DNA of 64,000 nucleotides, from contig JAISVR010000015.1 of assembly GCA_031271465.1 (NCBI GenBank), positions 1 through 64,000 on the forward strand. Direction: 5' to 3'. The translations under genes and the position numbers were made by a program. Positions 9,761-18,261 of the stretch are shown piece after piece (position 1 is the stretch's first letter; each line of letters starts with the position of its first letter). The notes beneath the pieces were generated by a model. The model was not told the DNA's origin. It was given only the letters and a program-made list of their open reading frames with translations, and searched no databases. The DNA is from Prevotellaceae bacterium. GTDB taxonomy: Bacteria; Bacteroidota; Bacteroidia; Bacteroidales; Paludibacteraceae.

Positions 9761-10231
9761 ATGGCAGCAATTTACATGACCGAAGAAGGCTACAAAAAGC
9801 TGATGGAAGAACTGAATCGTCTCGAAAGTGTGGAACGCCCTGCAATCTCAAAACAAATAGCCGAAGCTCGCGATAAGGGCGACCTTTCGGAAAATGCCGA
9901 GTACGACGCGGCAAAAGAAGCGCAGGGATTGCTCGAAATGAAAATTTCGCAGCTCAAAACCACCATTGCCAATGCCCGCATGATTGACGAAAGCAAGCTT
10001 AATACCGATACGGTACAAATACTCAACAAAGTGAAAATTCGCAACACGAAAACCGGTCAGGAAATGACCTACACCATCGTATCCGAAAGCGAAGCTAACC
10101 TCAAAGAGCAAAAACTTGCGGTTACAACACCTATCGCCAAGGGTTTGCTGGGCAAAAAAGTGGGCGAAACAGCCCAAATAACTACTCCGAACGGTGAAAT
10201 ACAGTTCGAGGTGCTGGAAATAGGAATCTAA
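9761..10231 (+). CDS. greA: Transcription elongation factor GreA
   Basis: A predicted 156-residue protein of the usual GreA length. The N-terminal coiled coil includes the acidic tip region GDLSENAEYDAAKEAQG (about 43-59), whose D-x-x-x-N-E-Y pattern inserts into the RNA polymerase secondary channel and stimulates cleavage of backtracked RNA. The C-terminal FKBP-like domain ends in GLLGKKVGETAQITTPNGE. It appears to be a single-gene unit; a hairpin repeat follows in the 3' gap. Confidence 0.95.
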   Translation: MAAIYMTEEGYKKLMEELNRLESVERPAISKQIAEARDKGDLSENAEYDAAKEAQGLLEMKISQLKTTIANARMIDESKLNTDTVQILNKVKIRNTKTGQEMTYTIVSESEANLKEQKLAVTTPIAKGLLGKKVGETAQITTPNGEIQFEVLEIGI

Positions 10232-10280
10232 AAAAATATGGAATTATCCTTCTCAGGCTTGTAAAGCAAATACAATCCGT

Positions 10281-10360
10281 CGTTGTGAGGAGGAACGACG
10301 AAGCAATCTCAGAAGTACGATTGCTGTTTCTGAGATTGCTTCGTTCCTTGCAATGACGAA
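10281..10360. repeat. Dispersed hairpin repeat, family 1 (copy 1)
   Basis: The arm at 10292-10314 pairs with 10328-10347 (GGAACGAAGCAATCTCAGAA and its complement, with a 3-base bulge). Flanks read like 'TTGTGAGGAGGAACG' and 'TTGCAATGACGAA'. Related copies occur at 12365, 13228-13581, 35684 and 36576, always between genes. Confidence 0.8.
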
Positions 10361-10423
10361 ACAAGCCTCAAAGGAATAATTCTAAAAAGAAATGAATTTG
10401 ATTTTTTTAATTCGAATGAAGTT

Positions 10424-10813
10424 ATGAGCATTTTTACAAAAATAATAAACGGCGAGATTCCCTCTTTCAAAGTGGCGGAAGACGAGCATTACTTTGCTTT
10501 TCTCGACATCAGACCTCTGCAACGGGGGCATACGCTGGTGATACCTAAAGCGGAGGTGGATTATATTTTCGATTTGGACGATAATACGCTGGCGGGACTA
10601 CATCTGTTTGCAAAAAAAGTTGCCGTAGCGTTGAAAAAAGCCGTTCCCTGCGAGCGTATCGGCATGGCGGTGCTGGGCATGGAAGTGCCGCATGCACATA
10701 TTCATTTAGTGCCGCTCAATTCGGAACGCGATATGCTTTTTGCTAATCCGAGGCTGCAATTTACGAACGAAGAGATGGCAGAAATTGCCCAAAAAATCGC
10801 TTCGCAGATATAA
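10424..10813 (+). CDS. HIT family hydrolase
   Basis: A predicted 129-residue protein of the histidine triad superfamily. The N-terminal signature FTKIINGEIPSFKVAED leads to the catalytic triad HAHIHLVPL, with His at 90, 92 and 94. HIT proteins of the HINT branch hydrolyse nucleotide phosphoramidates or other nucleotide conjugates; the natural substrate cannot be read from sequence. It lies 6 bp before the RNase Z gene, so the two are likely cotranscribed. Confidence 0.92.
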   Translation: MSIFTKIINGEIPSFKVAEDEHYFAFLDIRPLQRGHTLVIPKAEVDYIFDLDDNTLAGLHLFAKKVAVALKKAVPCERIGMAVLGMEVPHAHIHLVPLNSERDMLFANPRLQFTNEEMAEIAQKIASQI

Positions 10814-10819
10814 TTCACC

Positions 10820-11728
10820 ATGAAACTTACCATACTCGGTTGCGGGTCGGCACTGCCGAAGGCGAATTACTACAATGCTTCGCAGCTGTTGCAAGTTGGC
10901 GAAAAGCTGTTTATGATAGATTGCGGCGAGGGAGCGCAAATCCGCCTGCGACAATTGCGCATCAAAACCGCGCGCCTCAATCATATCTTTATTTCGCACC
11001 TGCATGGCGACCACTGCTTTGGGCTCATTGGGCTTATTTCCACGCTCGGAATGATGGGGCGAACGGGTAATCTCTACATTCACGCCCATGCCGATTTGGA
11101 AAAACTCCTGCAACCGCAAATCGACTATTTCTGTCGTGAAATGCCGTTTCAGGTATTCTTTTCTCCGCTAAACCCGCGGGCAAACGAAGTGATATTCGAA
11201 GACAAAACGGTGCGCGTGAGCACCATTCCACTCAAACACGGAATACCGTCGTGCGGTTTCCTTTTCGAGCAAAAAGAGGGCGAGCGGCATCTTATTCGCG
11301 AAAAGCTTGATTTCTACCAAGTGCCCGTAAAACAGTATCATTTACTGAAAAAAGGGGAAGATTTTGTGCGTGAAGACGGAAGCATTATCCCCAATAAAAA
11401 ACTTACTACCGACGGCAGACCTGCCAAACGATATGCCTACTGCTCGGATACGGCTTTTTATGAAAAAATTATACCCATAATAAAAGAAGTAGATTGCCTG
11501 TTTCACGAAGCCACTTTTGCCCAAGCTGCGGCAGTGCGCGCCAAAGAAACTTTTCACAGCACCACACATCAGGCGGCAGAAATTGCCAGTCGCGCACATG
11601 TTAAACAATTGATTATCGGACATTACTCTGCCCGCTACGATGCGCCCGAGCGTGAACTGCTCGACGAAGTGCGCCCGCTGTTCCCCAACTCATACGCGGC
11701 TACCGATTGCGCGGTATTTGAGTTTTAA
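10820..11728 (+). CDS. rnz: Ribonuclease Z (tRNA 3' processing endonuclease)
   Basis: A predicted 302-residue metallo-beta-lactamase fold protein. The zinc motif HLHGDH lies at 60-65, and later ligands are suggested by PLKHGIPSCGF (about 137-147), YCSDTAFYE and LIIGHYSARYD near the C-terminus. An internal exosite-like segment spans roughly 150-200. The length is that of the short bacterial RNase Z, which removes 3' trailers from tRNA precursors. It probably shares a transcript with the HIT gene upstream. Confidence 0.94.
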   Translation: MKLTILGCGSALPKANYYNASQLLQVGEKLFMIDCGEGAQIRLRQLRIKTARLNHIFISHLHGDHCFGLIGLISTLGMMGRTGNLYIHAHADLEKLLQPQIDYFCREMPFQVFFSPLNPRANEVIFEDKTVRVSTIPLKHGIPSCGFLFEQKEGERHLIREKLDFYQVPVKQYHLLKKGEDFVREDGSIIPNKKLTTDGRPAKRYAYCSDTAFYEKIIPIIKEVDCLFHEATFAQAAAVRAKETFHSTTHQAAEIASRAHVKQLIIGHYSARYDAPERELLDEVRPLFPNSYAATDCAVFEF

Positions 11729-11800
11729 TTATCTCCCTCAGCACGAAAAATCTATTTGCTCGTTAGCAAAAAATAACTGCGTCGTGTAGAAAATTTAGTT

Positions 11801-11881
11801 AGATGTATATCTAAATAATCGGGAGATGTACATCTAATGCCTCTTTAGATGTACATCTCATCGGTCGTTAGATGTACATCT
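11801..11881. repeat. Array of four palindromes with exact 23-bp period
   Basis: The 12-base palindrome AGATGTACATCT (first copy AGATGTATATCT) starts at 11801, 11824, 11847 and 11870, exactly 23 bp apart. The 11-base spacers share no clear sequence. The array lies between the convergent rnz and VanZ-like genes, so it is not placed as a promoter operator for either. Confidence 0.85.
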
Positions 11882-11913
11882 CCAGAAATTTTCCTCAGCA
11901 GCTAAGTAAATTT

Positions 11914-12294
11914 TTATGCCTGTATAGCTGAAGATTTAAGCCGTTGGAAGAAAAAATACACGAGCAACGCCCCGGCAGTATCGGCGGCAAAATCCCACAA
12001 ATCAGCCGTGCGCGGCGGGAAAAACACGCCTTGCAAAATTTCGATTATCGCGCCGTAGGCAGCAGGCAGCAAGACGAGTATTCGTATTCGTTGGAATTTC
12101 CTCCACGACGAAAGGCTTCGTCGATTATCCCAAGCCAGGCAAAAAGCCAGTATCAGAAACAGCCCGAAATGCACCACCTTGTCGAAATGAGGAAAGGGCG
12201 GTATAATATCAACAGGCGGTGTGCGTAGAGTGCAGAGGTAGAAAATTGTCGCAGCAGCAAGAAGCGATTTCCAGTATTTTTTTAAGAAAGACAT
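11914..12294 (-). CDS. VanZ-like family membrane protein
   Basis: A predicted 126-residue protein with an N-terminal hydrophobic helix (about 8-22), the VanZ-type segment PHFDKVVHFGLFLILAFCLA (about 35-54), a helix near 73-90 and a last helix near 102-115 preceded by the family-like TADLWDFAADTAGA. This layout matches short VanZ-domain proteins, which are multi-span inner membrane proteins of unclear function. No resistance gene is nearby, so a drug-resistance role is not implied. Confidence 0.75.
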   Translation of the reverse strand: MSFLKKYWKSLLAAATIFYLCTLRTPPVDIIPPFPHFDKVVHFGLFLILAFCLAWDNRRSLSSWRKFQRIRILVLLPAAYGAIIEILQGVFFPPRTADLWDFAADTAGALLVYFFFQRLKSSAIQA

Positions 12295-12364
12295 AATTAT
12301 TGTGAGTTAATAATGAAAATATATTTTTATTAAATGTGGGAATAATCCCTCTTTAAGCGCGTCC

Positions 12365-12395
12365 GTCATTGCGAGGAACGAAGCAATCGCAGAAG
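12365..12395. repeat. Family 1 dispersed repeat, half copy (copy 2)
   Basis: A single arm reading GTCATTGCGAGGAACGAAGC and on to AATCGCAGAAG, without an obvious second arm. It sits in the gap between the VanZ-like gene and upp. Confidence 0.6.
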
Positions 12396-12412
12396 CCCCT
12401 TCTCTACATGAA

Positions 12413-13063
12413 CTACATCTTATCCCCGAAAGCCAAATCGCCAGCGTCGCCCAGTCCGGGCACGATGTAGGAATGACTGTCTAAATCGGGATCGATGGCG
12501 CCGAGCCACAAACAAGTATTTTCGGGCAAATGCTCTTCGACATACGCCACTCCAGCCCGGCTTCCTATAACAGAAGCAATATGAACTTGTGCAGGAGTGC
12601 CGTTTCGCAGCATGGCACGATATGCCAACTCCATCGAACTGCCCGTGGCAAGCATCGGGTCGATGATAATAAGCGTTTTCCCTTCGATAGAAGGCGCGGC
12701 AAGATACTCTACCATCACCTCAAATTTCAGCGTGTCTTTGTATTTGCGGTAGGCAGATACGAAAGCATTTTCGGCACGGTCGAAATAGTTGAGAAAACCC
12801 TGATGAAAAGGCAGTCCCGCTCGAAAAATAGTTGCCAACACAACCTTGTCGGCTATGGTCTGAACATGCGAAACGCCGAGCGGAGTTGTTACCAATTCGT
12901 CGGCAAAGCGCATTGTTTTGCTTATTTCATACGCCATCACCTCGCCCATACGCTCCAAATTGCGCCGAAAACGCATCGAGTCCTGTTGGATTTCTACGCT
13001 GCGAATCTCCTGCAAGAAATTGTTAAGCAGCGAATTATGTTCCGATAAATTGTAAATATTCAT
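12413..13063 (-). CDS. upp: Uracil phosphoribosyltransferase
   Basis: A predicted 216-residue type I phosphoribosyltransferase that converts uracil and PRPP to UMP. The PRPP loop is IIIDPMLATGSSME (about 132-145), with the uracil-site region near the C-terminus (GLGDAGDLAFGDKM). An upstream in-frame extension of 15 residues is possible, but MNIYNLSEHN is the more likely start, and a TAnnTTTG promoter box sits 27 bp upstream of it. The gene stands alone in a repeat-rich neighbourhood. Confidence 0.92.
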   Translation of the reverse strand: MNIYNLSEHNSLLNNFLQEIRSVEIQQDSMRFRRNLERMGEVMAYEISKTMRFADELVTTPLGVSHVQTIADKVVLATIFRAGLPFHQGFLNYFDRAENAFVSAYRKYKDTLKFEVMVEYLAAPSIEGKTLIIIDPMLATGSSMELAYRAMLRNGTPAQVHIASVIGSRAGVAYVEEHLPENTCLWLGAIDPDLDSHSYIVPGLGDAGDLAFGDKM

Positions 13064-13089
13064 AATGCTAAGGGATAAATTTATCTTCG

Positions 13090-13097
13090 CAAAAATA
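13090..13097 (-). promoter_or_regulatory. Putative promoter for upp
   Basis: On the minus strand the box reads TATTTTTG (TAnnTTTG), 27 bp before the chosen upp start. This placement supports the shorter start. Confidence 0.5.
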
Positions 13098-13227
13098 CTT
13101 ATTTCCACGCATGTTTTTTATTTCGACAGTATTTTTTATCGAAATCAACTTTTCATAGGCGCATCTCCGTCGTTATTACTTCCCTTCGGTCAGTGATTTA
13201 CAATTCCCTTCGATCATGACCGTTGGT

Positions 13228-13581
13228 TGCGAGGAAGAACGACGGCGCGTCATTGCGAGCGATAGCGAAGCAATCTCCTGATACGACAGGTCTTCTGCGA
13301 TTGCTTCGTACCTCGCAATGACGAGCACGCTTAACATAACTGCTATCGCCGTCATTGCGGGGAAGAACGACGGCGCGTCATTGCGAGCGATAGCAAAGCA
13401 ATCTCCTGATACGACAGGTCTTCTGCGATTGTTTCATACCTCGCAATGACGAGCACGCTTAACACAACTGCTATCGCCGTCATTGCGAGGAGGAACGACG
13501 GCGCGTCATTGCGAGCGATAGCGAAGCAATCTCCTGATGCGACAGGTTTTCCGCGATTACTGCATATCTTGCAATGACGAA
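13228..13581. repeat. 128-bp tandem array of family 1 repeats
   Basis: The landmark GACGGCGCGTCATTGCGAGC starts at 13241, 13369 and 13497, exactly 128 bp apart. Each unit contains an inverted pair (CATTGCGAGCGATAGCGAAG against CTTCGTACCTCGCAATGACG-like) and the linker GAGCACGCTTAACA(T/C)AACTG. The third copy diverges and stops near 13581. Single-base differences separate the units. The array fills most of the 630-bp gap between upp and the carbonic anhydrase-like gene; no coding signal is seen in it. Confidence 0.9.
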
Positions 13582-13656
13582 AATGATAATGATGGATACG
13601 CTTATATAGATAAACCACCAAGATTTTTGTGTTAGTAAGGGTTTGGAAAAATGTTT

Positions 13657-13664
13657 TATCTTTG
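13657..13664 (+). promoter_or_regulatory. Putative promoter for the carbonic anhydrase-like gene
   Basis: TATCTTTG matches TAnnTTTG and lies 30 bp before the ATG at 13694. No good -33 element is seen at the usual spacing. Confidence 0.5.
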
Positions 13665-13693
13665 CACAGTATTATTCATAAATAGACGAAAAA

Positions 13694-14206
13694 ATGGCTC
13701 TGATAAAATCTGTACGCGGCTTTACGCCCGACATTGCCGACGACTGTTTCCTTGCCGAAAATGCAACTATTGTAGGCGATGTAAAAGTCGGTTCGGGCAG
13801 CAGTATTTGGTTTAACGCTGTGTTGCGCGGCGATGTAAACAGCATTCGCATCGGGCAAAATGTGAATATTCAAGACGGTTCGGTGCTGCACACGCTCTAC
13901 GAGAAATCGACCATCGAAATCGGCGATTTTGTTTCCGTAGGACATAATGTAACTATTCACGGGGCAAAGATTGACAACTATGCGCTCATCGGCATGGGAG
14001 CCACTGTGCTCGACCACGCCGTAGTAGGCGAAGGAGCAATTGTTGCCGCAGGAGCACTGGTGCTTGCCAATACGCAAATCGAACCCTACTCGCTTTGGGC
14101 GGGAGTCCCTGCAAAATTCGTCAAAAAAGTTGCCCCCGAACAGTCCAAAGAAATCAATCGACGCATTGCGCACAATTACGGCATGTATGCAAGTTGGTAT
14201 AAATGA
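13694..14206 (+). CDS. Gamma-carbonic anhydrase-like hexapeptide-repeat protein
   Basis: A predicted 170-residue left-handed beta-helix protein. Hexapeptide repeats run from about 25 to 145 (for example IVGDVKVGSGSSIW, IEIGDFVSVGHNVTIHGAKI). Histidines at 66, 84 and 89 match the zinc ligands of gamma-carbonic anhydrases, including the five-residue H-x4-H spacing. The acidic loops of the archaeal Cam enzyme are absent, as in the YrdA/PaaY-type subgroup, so carbonic anhydrase activity is possible but not assured. It is followed at a short distance by fumarase but probably has its own promoter. Confidence 0.88.
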   Translation: MALIKSVRGFTPDIADDCFLAENATIVGDVKVGSGSSIWFNAVLRGDVNSIRIGQNVNIQDGSVLHTLYEKSTIEIGDFVSVGHNVTIHGAKIDNYALIGMGATVLDHAVVGEGAIVAAGALVLANTQIEPYSLWAGVPAKFVKKVAPEQSKEINRRIAHNYGMYASWYK

Positions 14207-14291
14207 ATATGCAAGTTTGTAAAGACCATAAAAATTGAAAGTTTTATCAAAAGGTTAGCTTAACCATTTCATTCATAAATTGTACATAAAT

Positions 14292-15926
14292 ATGACCGCC
14301 CCATTTCACTATCAAAACCCTTTTCCGTTGGGTAAGGACGAAACGGAATACTATTTGCTCGGAAAAGAAGGTATTTCAACTGCCGAATTTGAAAACAAAG
14401 AAATATTGAAAGTTGCGCCCGAGGCTCTCACCCGCTTGGCAAACGCTTGTTTTCACGACTGCGCGTTTATGCTCCGCTCGGCGCATCAGGCGCAAGTGGC
14501 AAAAATTCTCGACGACCCGGAAGCTACCGAGAACGATAAATATGTTGCACTCACCATGTTGCGCAACGCCGAAATCTCGGCAAAAGGGGTATTGCCTTTT
14601 TGCCAGGACACGGGCACTGCCACCATTATTGCTAAAAAAGGACAGCAGGTGTGGACCGGCGGCGGCGACGAGGAGGCTCTTTCGCTCGGCGTTTACAAAA
14701 CATACACGGAAGAAAACCTGCGCTATTCGCAAACCGTTGCGTTAGATATGTATTGCGAGAAAAACTCGAACAACAATTTGCCCGCACAAATCGACATTCA
14801 ATCCGTTGACGGCGATGAATACAAATTTCTTTGCATTGCCAAAGGCGGCGGTTCGGCAAACAAAACTTACCTTTTTCAGGAAACCAAAGCCTTGCTCAAC
14901 CCCGATTCGCTGGAGAAATTTTTGGTAGAAAAAATGAAAACCCTCGGCACGGCAGCCTGTCCGCCCTACCACATTGCATTTGTTATCGGAGGACTTTCGG
15001 CAGATATGTGTTTGAAAACCGTGAAGCTGGCTTCCACGAAATACTACGACGCGTTGCCCACCCTGGGTAACGACTACGGGCAGGCATTCCGCGATATTGA
15101 ATTGGAAAAGAAAATGCTCAAAGCAGCGCAGGAAATAGGATTGGGAGCGCAGTTTGGAGGCAAATATTTCGCTCATGATCTGCGTATTATCCGTTTGCCT
15201 CGGCATGGAGCATCATGTCCTGTGGGTATGGCAGTATCGTGTTCGGCAGACCGTAATATTAAGGCAAAAATCAATAAAGAAGGCGTTTGGATTGAAAAAC
15301 TCGAAGACAATCCCGCCCGCTTTATCCCCGAATCGCTGCGCAATGCCGGCGAAGGCAATGCCGTGAAAATCGACCTCAATCGCCCGATGAAAGAAATCCT
15401 TGCGGAACTAACAAAATATCCCGTAGCTACACGCCTGTCGCTCAACGGAACCATCATTGTAGGGCGCGATATTGCCCATGCCAAACTTAAAGAGCGGCTC
15501 GATGCGGGCGAAGACCTGCCGCAATATATCAAAGACCACCCCATTTATTATGCAGGTCCGGCTAAAACGCCGGCAGGCATGGCAAGCGGTTCGATGGGAC
15601 CTACCACGGCAGGGCGCATGGATTCGTATGTCGATTTGTTCCAAAGCCACGGCGGAAGCATGATTATGTTGGCAAAAGGCAACCGCAGCCGGCAGGTTAC
15701 CGATGCCTGCCAAAAATACGGCGGCTTCTACCTCGGTTCAATTGGCGGACCGGCGGCAATTTTAGCCCAAAACAACATCAAAAGCATCGAATGTATAGAA
15801 TATCCCGAACTTGGCATGGAAGCAATTTGGAAAATCGAAGTGGAAAATTTCCCCGCTTTTATCCTCGTCGACGACAAGGGCAACGATTTCTTCAAACAGT
15901 TGAAACCGATTTGTGTAAAAAGTTGA
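14292..15926 (+). CDS. fumA: Fumarate hydratase, class I (Fe-S)
   Basis: A predicted 544-residue enzyme of the iron-sulfur class I type, interconverting fumarate and malate. Visible signatures are [17 protein letters not shown] (about 100-116, with a cluster Cys), [24 protein letters not shown], and the C-terminal half with [20 protein letters not shown] and [13 protein letters not shown]. The N- and C-terminal halves correspond to fused alpha and beta subunits. The frame extends to a TTG four codons earlier; the ATG at 14292 is preferred. With methylmalonyl-CoA mutase it fits a reductive succinate/propionate pathway. The gene symbol is by family only. Confidence 0.93.
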   Translation: MTAPFHYQNPFPLGKDETEYYLLGKEGISTAEFENKEILKVAPEALTRLANACFHDCAFMLRSAHQAQVAKILDDPEATENDKYVALTMLRNAEISAKGVLPFCQDTGTATIIAKKGQQVWTGGGDEEALSLGVYKTYTEENLRYSQTVALDMYCEKNSNNNLPAQIDIQSVDGDEYKFLCIAKGGGSANKTYLFQETKALLNPDSLEKFLVEKMKTLGTAACPPYHIAFVIGGLSADMCLKTVKLASTKYYDALPTLGNDYGQAFRDIELEKKMLKAAQEIGLGAQFGGKYFAHDLRIIRLPRHGASCPVGMAVSCSADRNIKAKINKEGVWIEKLEDNPARFIPESLRNAGEGNAVKIDLNRPMKEILAELTKYPVATRLSLNGTIIVGRDIAHAKLKERLDAGEDLPQYIKDHPIYYAGPAKTPAGMASGSMGPTTAGRMDSYVDLFQSHGGSMIMLAKGNRSRQVTDACQKYGGFYLGSIGGPAAILAQNNIKSIECIEYPELGMEAIWKIEVENFPAFILVDDKGNDFFKQLKPICVKS

Positions 15927-15936
15927 AACAGTTGAA

Positions 15937-16926
15937 ATGAACATACTCATCACAGGAGCGAGCGGATTCTTAGGAGCCTATCTGTTGCGGCAAGCCGTGG
16001 CAGAGGGTTTCTCTGTTTTTGCGGGAGTGCGGGCTTCGAGCAATGTGAGCCAATTCGACGATTTGGAAAACATTACATTTCTCGATTTACCTTATCATGA
16101 CCCGCAAAAATTAGAAGCATTTCTGTTCGATTGCAAACAAGTGTACGGAAAATTCGACTACATTGTTCATAACGCGGGCTTAACGAAATGCAGACACAAA
16201 TCGGATTTCGACCGGGTGAATTTCCGTTACACGAAAAATTTTGTAGAAGCTCTGGTTGCGAGCGATTCTGTGCCGACGAAATTTCTGTTTGTGAGTAGTT
16301 TAAGTGCGGTAAGCGGAGGAAATAACGGCATAATTCGCAACAGCGACCTTCCGCAGCCCAACACGCTTTACGGTATGAGTAAACACTATGCCGAGGATTT
16401 TCTGGAAAGCCATCCCGGGTTTCCTTACCTCACCGTGCGCCCCACGGGCATCTACGGCGTGGGCGACAAGGACTACACGATTTATTTAAACACCATAAAT
16501 CACCACATTGAACCTTATCTCGGCAGCGGCAAGCAACATGTATCGTTTATTTTTGTTACTGATTTGGTCGAATTGATTTTCAGTATGTTGCGAAGCGAAA
16601 TCGTCCGCCGCGCCTATTGTGTTTCCGACGGTAAAAGTTACACACAACAGCAGTATGCCGCTATTGTAAAAAAAGCATTGCGGCGGCGAACGATTAAAAT
16701 CGTCGTGCCGGTTTTTATGCTAAAAGCCATTTGCAATACGCTCGATTGGCTGGGTGGTCTGTTTGGCTTTGTACCTACGCTCAACGCCGATAAATTCCGC
16801 ATACTCACCGCCCGAAACTGGACTTGCGATATTTCGGATTTGCGCCGCGATTTCGATTTTCACCCTAAAATCTTGTTGAAAAAAGGAGTGGAAGAATGTG
16901 TGAAAGCAATGCGAAAAATTAAGTAA
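15937..16926 (+). CDS. NAD-dependent epimerase/dehydratase
   Basis: A predicted 329-residue extended short-chain dehydrogenase. The nucleotide-binding loop is MNILITGASGFLGAYLLRQA (1-20), and the catalytic Y-x3-K is in NTLYGMSKHYAEDFL, with the upstream Ser pair in FVSSLSAV. The region PYLTVRPTGIYG is typical of sugar-nucleotide epimerases and related enzymes. The substrate cannot be read. It starts 11 bp after fumarase and may be cotranscribed with it. Confidence 0.88.
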   Translation: MNILITGASGFLGAYLLRQAVAEGFSVFAGVRASSNVSQFDDLENITFLDLPYHDPQKLEAFLFDCKQVYGKFDYIVHNAGLTKCRHKSDFDRVNFRYTKNFVEALVASDSVPTKFLFVSSLSAVSGGNNGIIRNSDLPQPNTLYGMSKHYAEDFLESHPGFPYLTVRPTGIYGVGDKDYTIYLNTINHHIEPYLGSGKQHVSFIFVTDLVELIFSMLRSEIVRRAYCVSDGKSYTQQQYAAIVKKALRRRTIKIVVPVFMLKAICNTLDWLGGLFGFVPTLNADKFRILTARNWTCDISDLRRDFDFHPKILLKKGVEECVKAMRKIK

Positions 16927-16992
16927 ACAAGAAACTCTTACAGCATACTCATTACACCTTACTTGTTTAAATAATGAAATAAAACAGCAATT

Positions 16993-18228
16993 ATGATACT
17001 AAATTATATTTGGGTAGGATTTTTCCTTATAGGTTTTGTAGTGGCTCTTGTGCAATGGCTTTTTATGGGCGATGCACAGGTTTTTCAGCGCATTATTCAA
17101 AGCACTTTCGATATGGCGGAATTAGGCGTAATGAAAATTGCCCTTCCGCTGGCAGGCGTAATGACGCTCTGGCTCGGTTTTATGAACATCGGCGAAAGGG
17201 CAGGAGCCGTACGCTTTCTGGGGAAAATAGTCGGCGGGTTTTTCTCCAAGCTGTTTCCCGAAATCCCGAAAAATCATCCTGCCAACGGACAACTGTTGAT
17301 GAATTTTTCTGCCAATATGCTTGGCTTGGACAATGCCGCCACGCCTATGGGGCTGAAAGCGATGCAAAGCCTGCAGGAATTGAATCCGAAAAAAGATACA
17401 GCTTCCAATGCGCAAATAATGTTCCTCGCGCTCAACACTTCGGGACTGACGGTTTTACCCATTTCTGTACTTGCACTTCGAGCTACGGCAGGCTCTGTGA
17501 ATCCGACAGATGTTTTTGTTCCGATACTGATTGCTACGGCAGTTTCTACGCTGACGGCAATTTTTTATGTTGCCTTTCGCCAACGCATTAGCCTTTGGAA
17601 CAAAACCGTTGTCAGCTGGTTAGGCGGCATTATGGCGGCAATTGCGCTGATAGTGATAGGTTTTATGCAATTAGACCGCGAGTCAATGGAAACGGTTTCA
17701 AGTATAGCAAGTAATTTGATATTGTTGCTGATTATTGTAGGCTTTATGGCAGCTGCGCTGTACAAAAAGGTAAATGTATATGAAGCATTTATAGACGGAG
17801 CTAAGGACGGTTTTTCGACAACATTAAAGATTATACCTTTTATGGTCGGAATGTTGGTAGCCATAGGCGTGTTTAGAGCTTCGGGCGCAATGGATTTGCT
17901 GATGGATGGTTTGCGGGCGTTTTTCGGACTGTTTGGTTCAGACACCCGCTTTGTCGATGCGCTGCCTACCGCACTGATGAAACCCCTCAGCGGTAGCGGA
18001 GCAAAAGCCATGATGGTAGAAGCAATGAATACTTACGGCGCAGATAGTTTTGCAGGACGGCTTTCTTGTCTTTTCCAAGGTGCGGCAGATACTACTTTTT
18101 ATATCATTGCGCTGTACTTCGGATTAGTGGGCATTAAAAAAACCCGTTATGCCGTTTCTGCCGGATTGATTGCCGATTTGGCTGGCGTTATTGCGGCAAT
18201 TGCGTGTGCCTATTTGTTTTTTGGGTAG
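16993..18228 (+). CDS. Fused SpmA/SpmB-type nucleoside-recognition membrane protein
   Basis: A predicted 411-residue polytopic membrane protein with two related halves. The first contains ANGQLLMNFSANMLGLDNAA (about 97-116), the SpmA/'nucleoside recognition' Gate-type signature; the second has AFIDGAKDGFSTTLKIIPFM and a late LSCLFQGAADTTFYIIALY. In Bacillus the halves are separate spore maturation proteins A and B; the fusion is common in non-sporulating Bacteroidota and says nothing about sporulation here. The transported ligand, if any, is unknown. Confidence 0.86.
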   Translation: MILNYIWVGFFLIGFVVALVQWLFMGDAQVFQRIIQSTFDMAELGVMKIALPLAGVMTLWLGFMNIGERAGAVRFLGKIVGGFFSKLFPEIPKNHPANGQLLMNFSANMLGLDNAATPMGLKAMQSLQELNPKKDTASNAQIMFLALNTSGLTVLPISVLALRATAGSVNPTDVFVPILIATAVSTLTAIFYVAFRQRISLWNKTVVSWLGGIMAAIALIVIGFMQLDRESMETVSSIASNLILLLIIVGFMAAALYKKVNVYEAFIDGAKDGFSTTLKIIPFMVGMLVAIGVFRASGAMDLLMDGLRAFFGLFGSDTRFVDALPTALMKPLSGSGAKAMMVEAMNTYGADSFAGRLSCLFQGAADTTFYIIALYFGLVGIKKTRYAVSAGLIADLAGVIAAIACAYLFFG

Positions 18229-18261
18229 TCTGAACTGTGATTTTTTTGATTAATGTGAAAT

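Noticed and set aside
11801..11881. Possible CRISPR array
   Set aside because: Repeat is only 12 bases and palindromic, spacers are 11 bases, and no cas gene is present.
11914..12294. Vancomycin or teicoplanin resistance gene
   Set aside because: Only the VanZ-like membrane domain is present, without van operon genes.
13228..13581. Possible CRISPR array or coding repeats
   Set aside because: Units are 128 bp with no variable spacers, and frames are broken differently in each unit.
16924..16969. Terminator after the epimerase gene
   Set aside because: TAAACAAG and CTTGTTTA are 30 bases apart with no T-tract; too weak.
16993..18228. Sporulation gene implying a spore former
   Set aside because: SpmA/SpmB-type fusions occur in non-sporulating Bacteroidota, and no other spore gene is visible.
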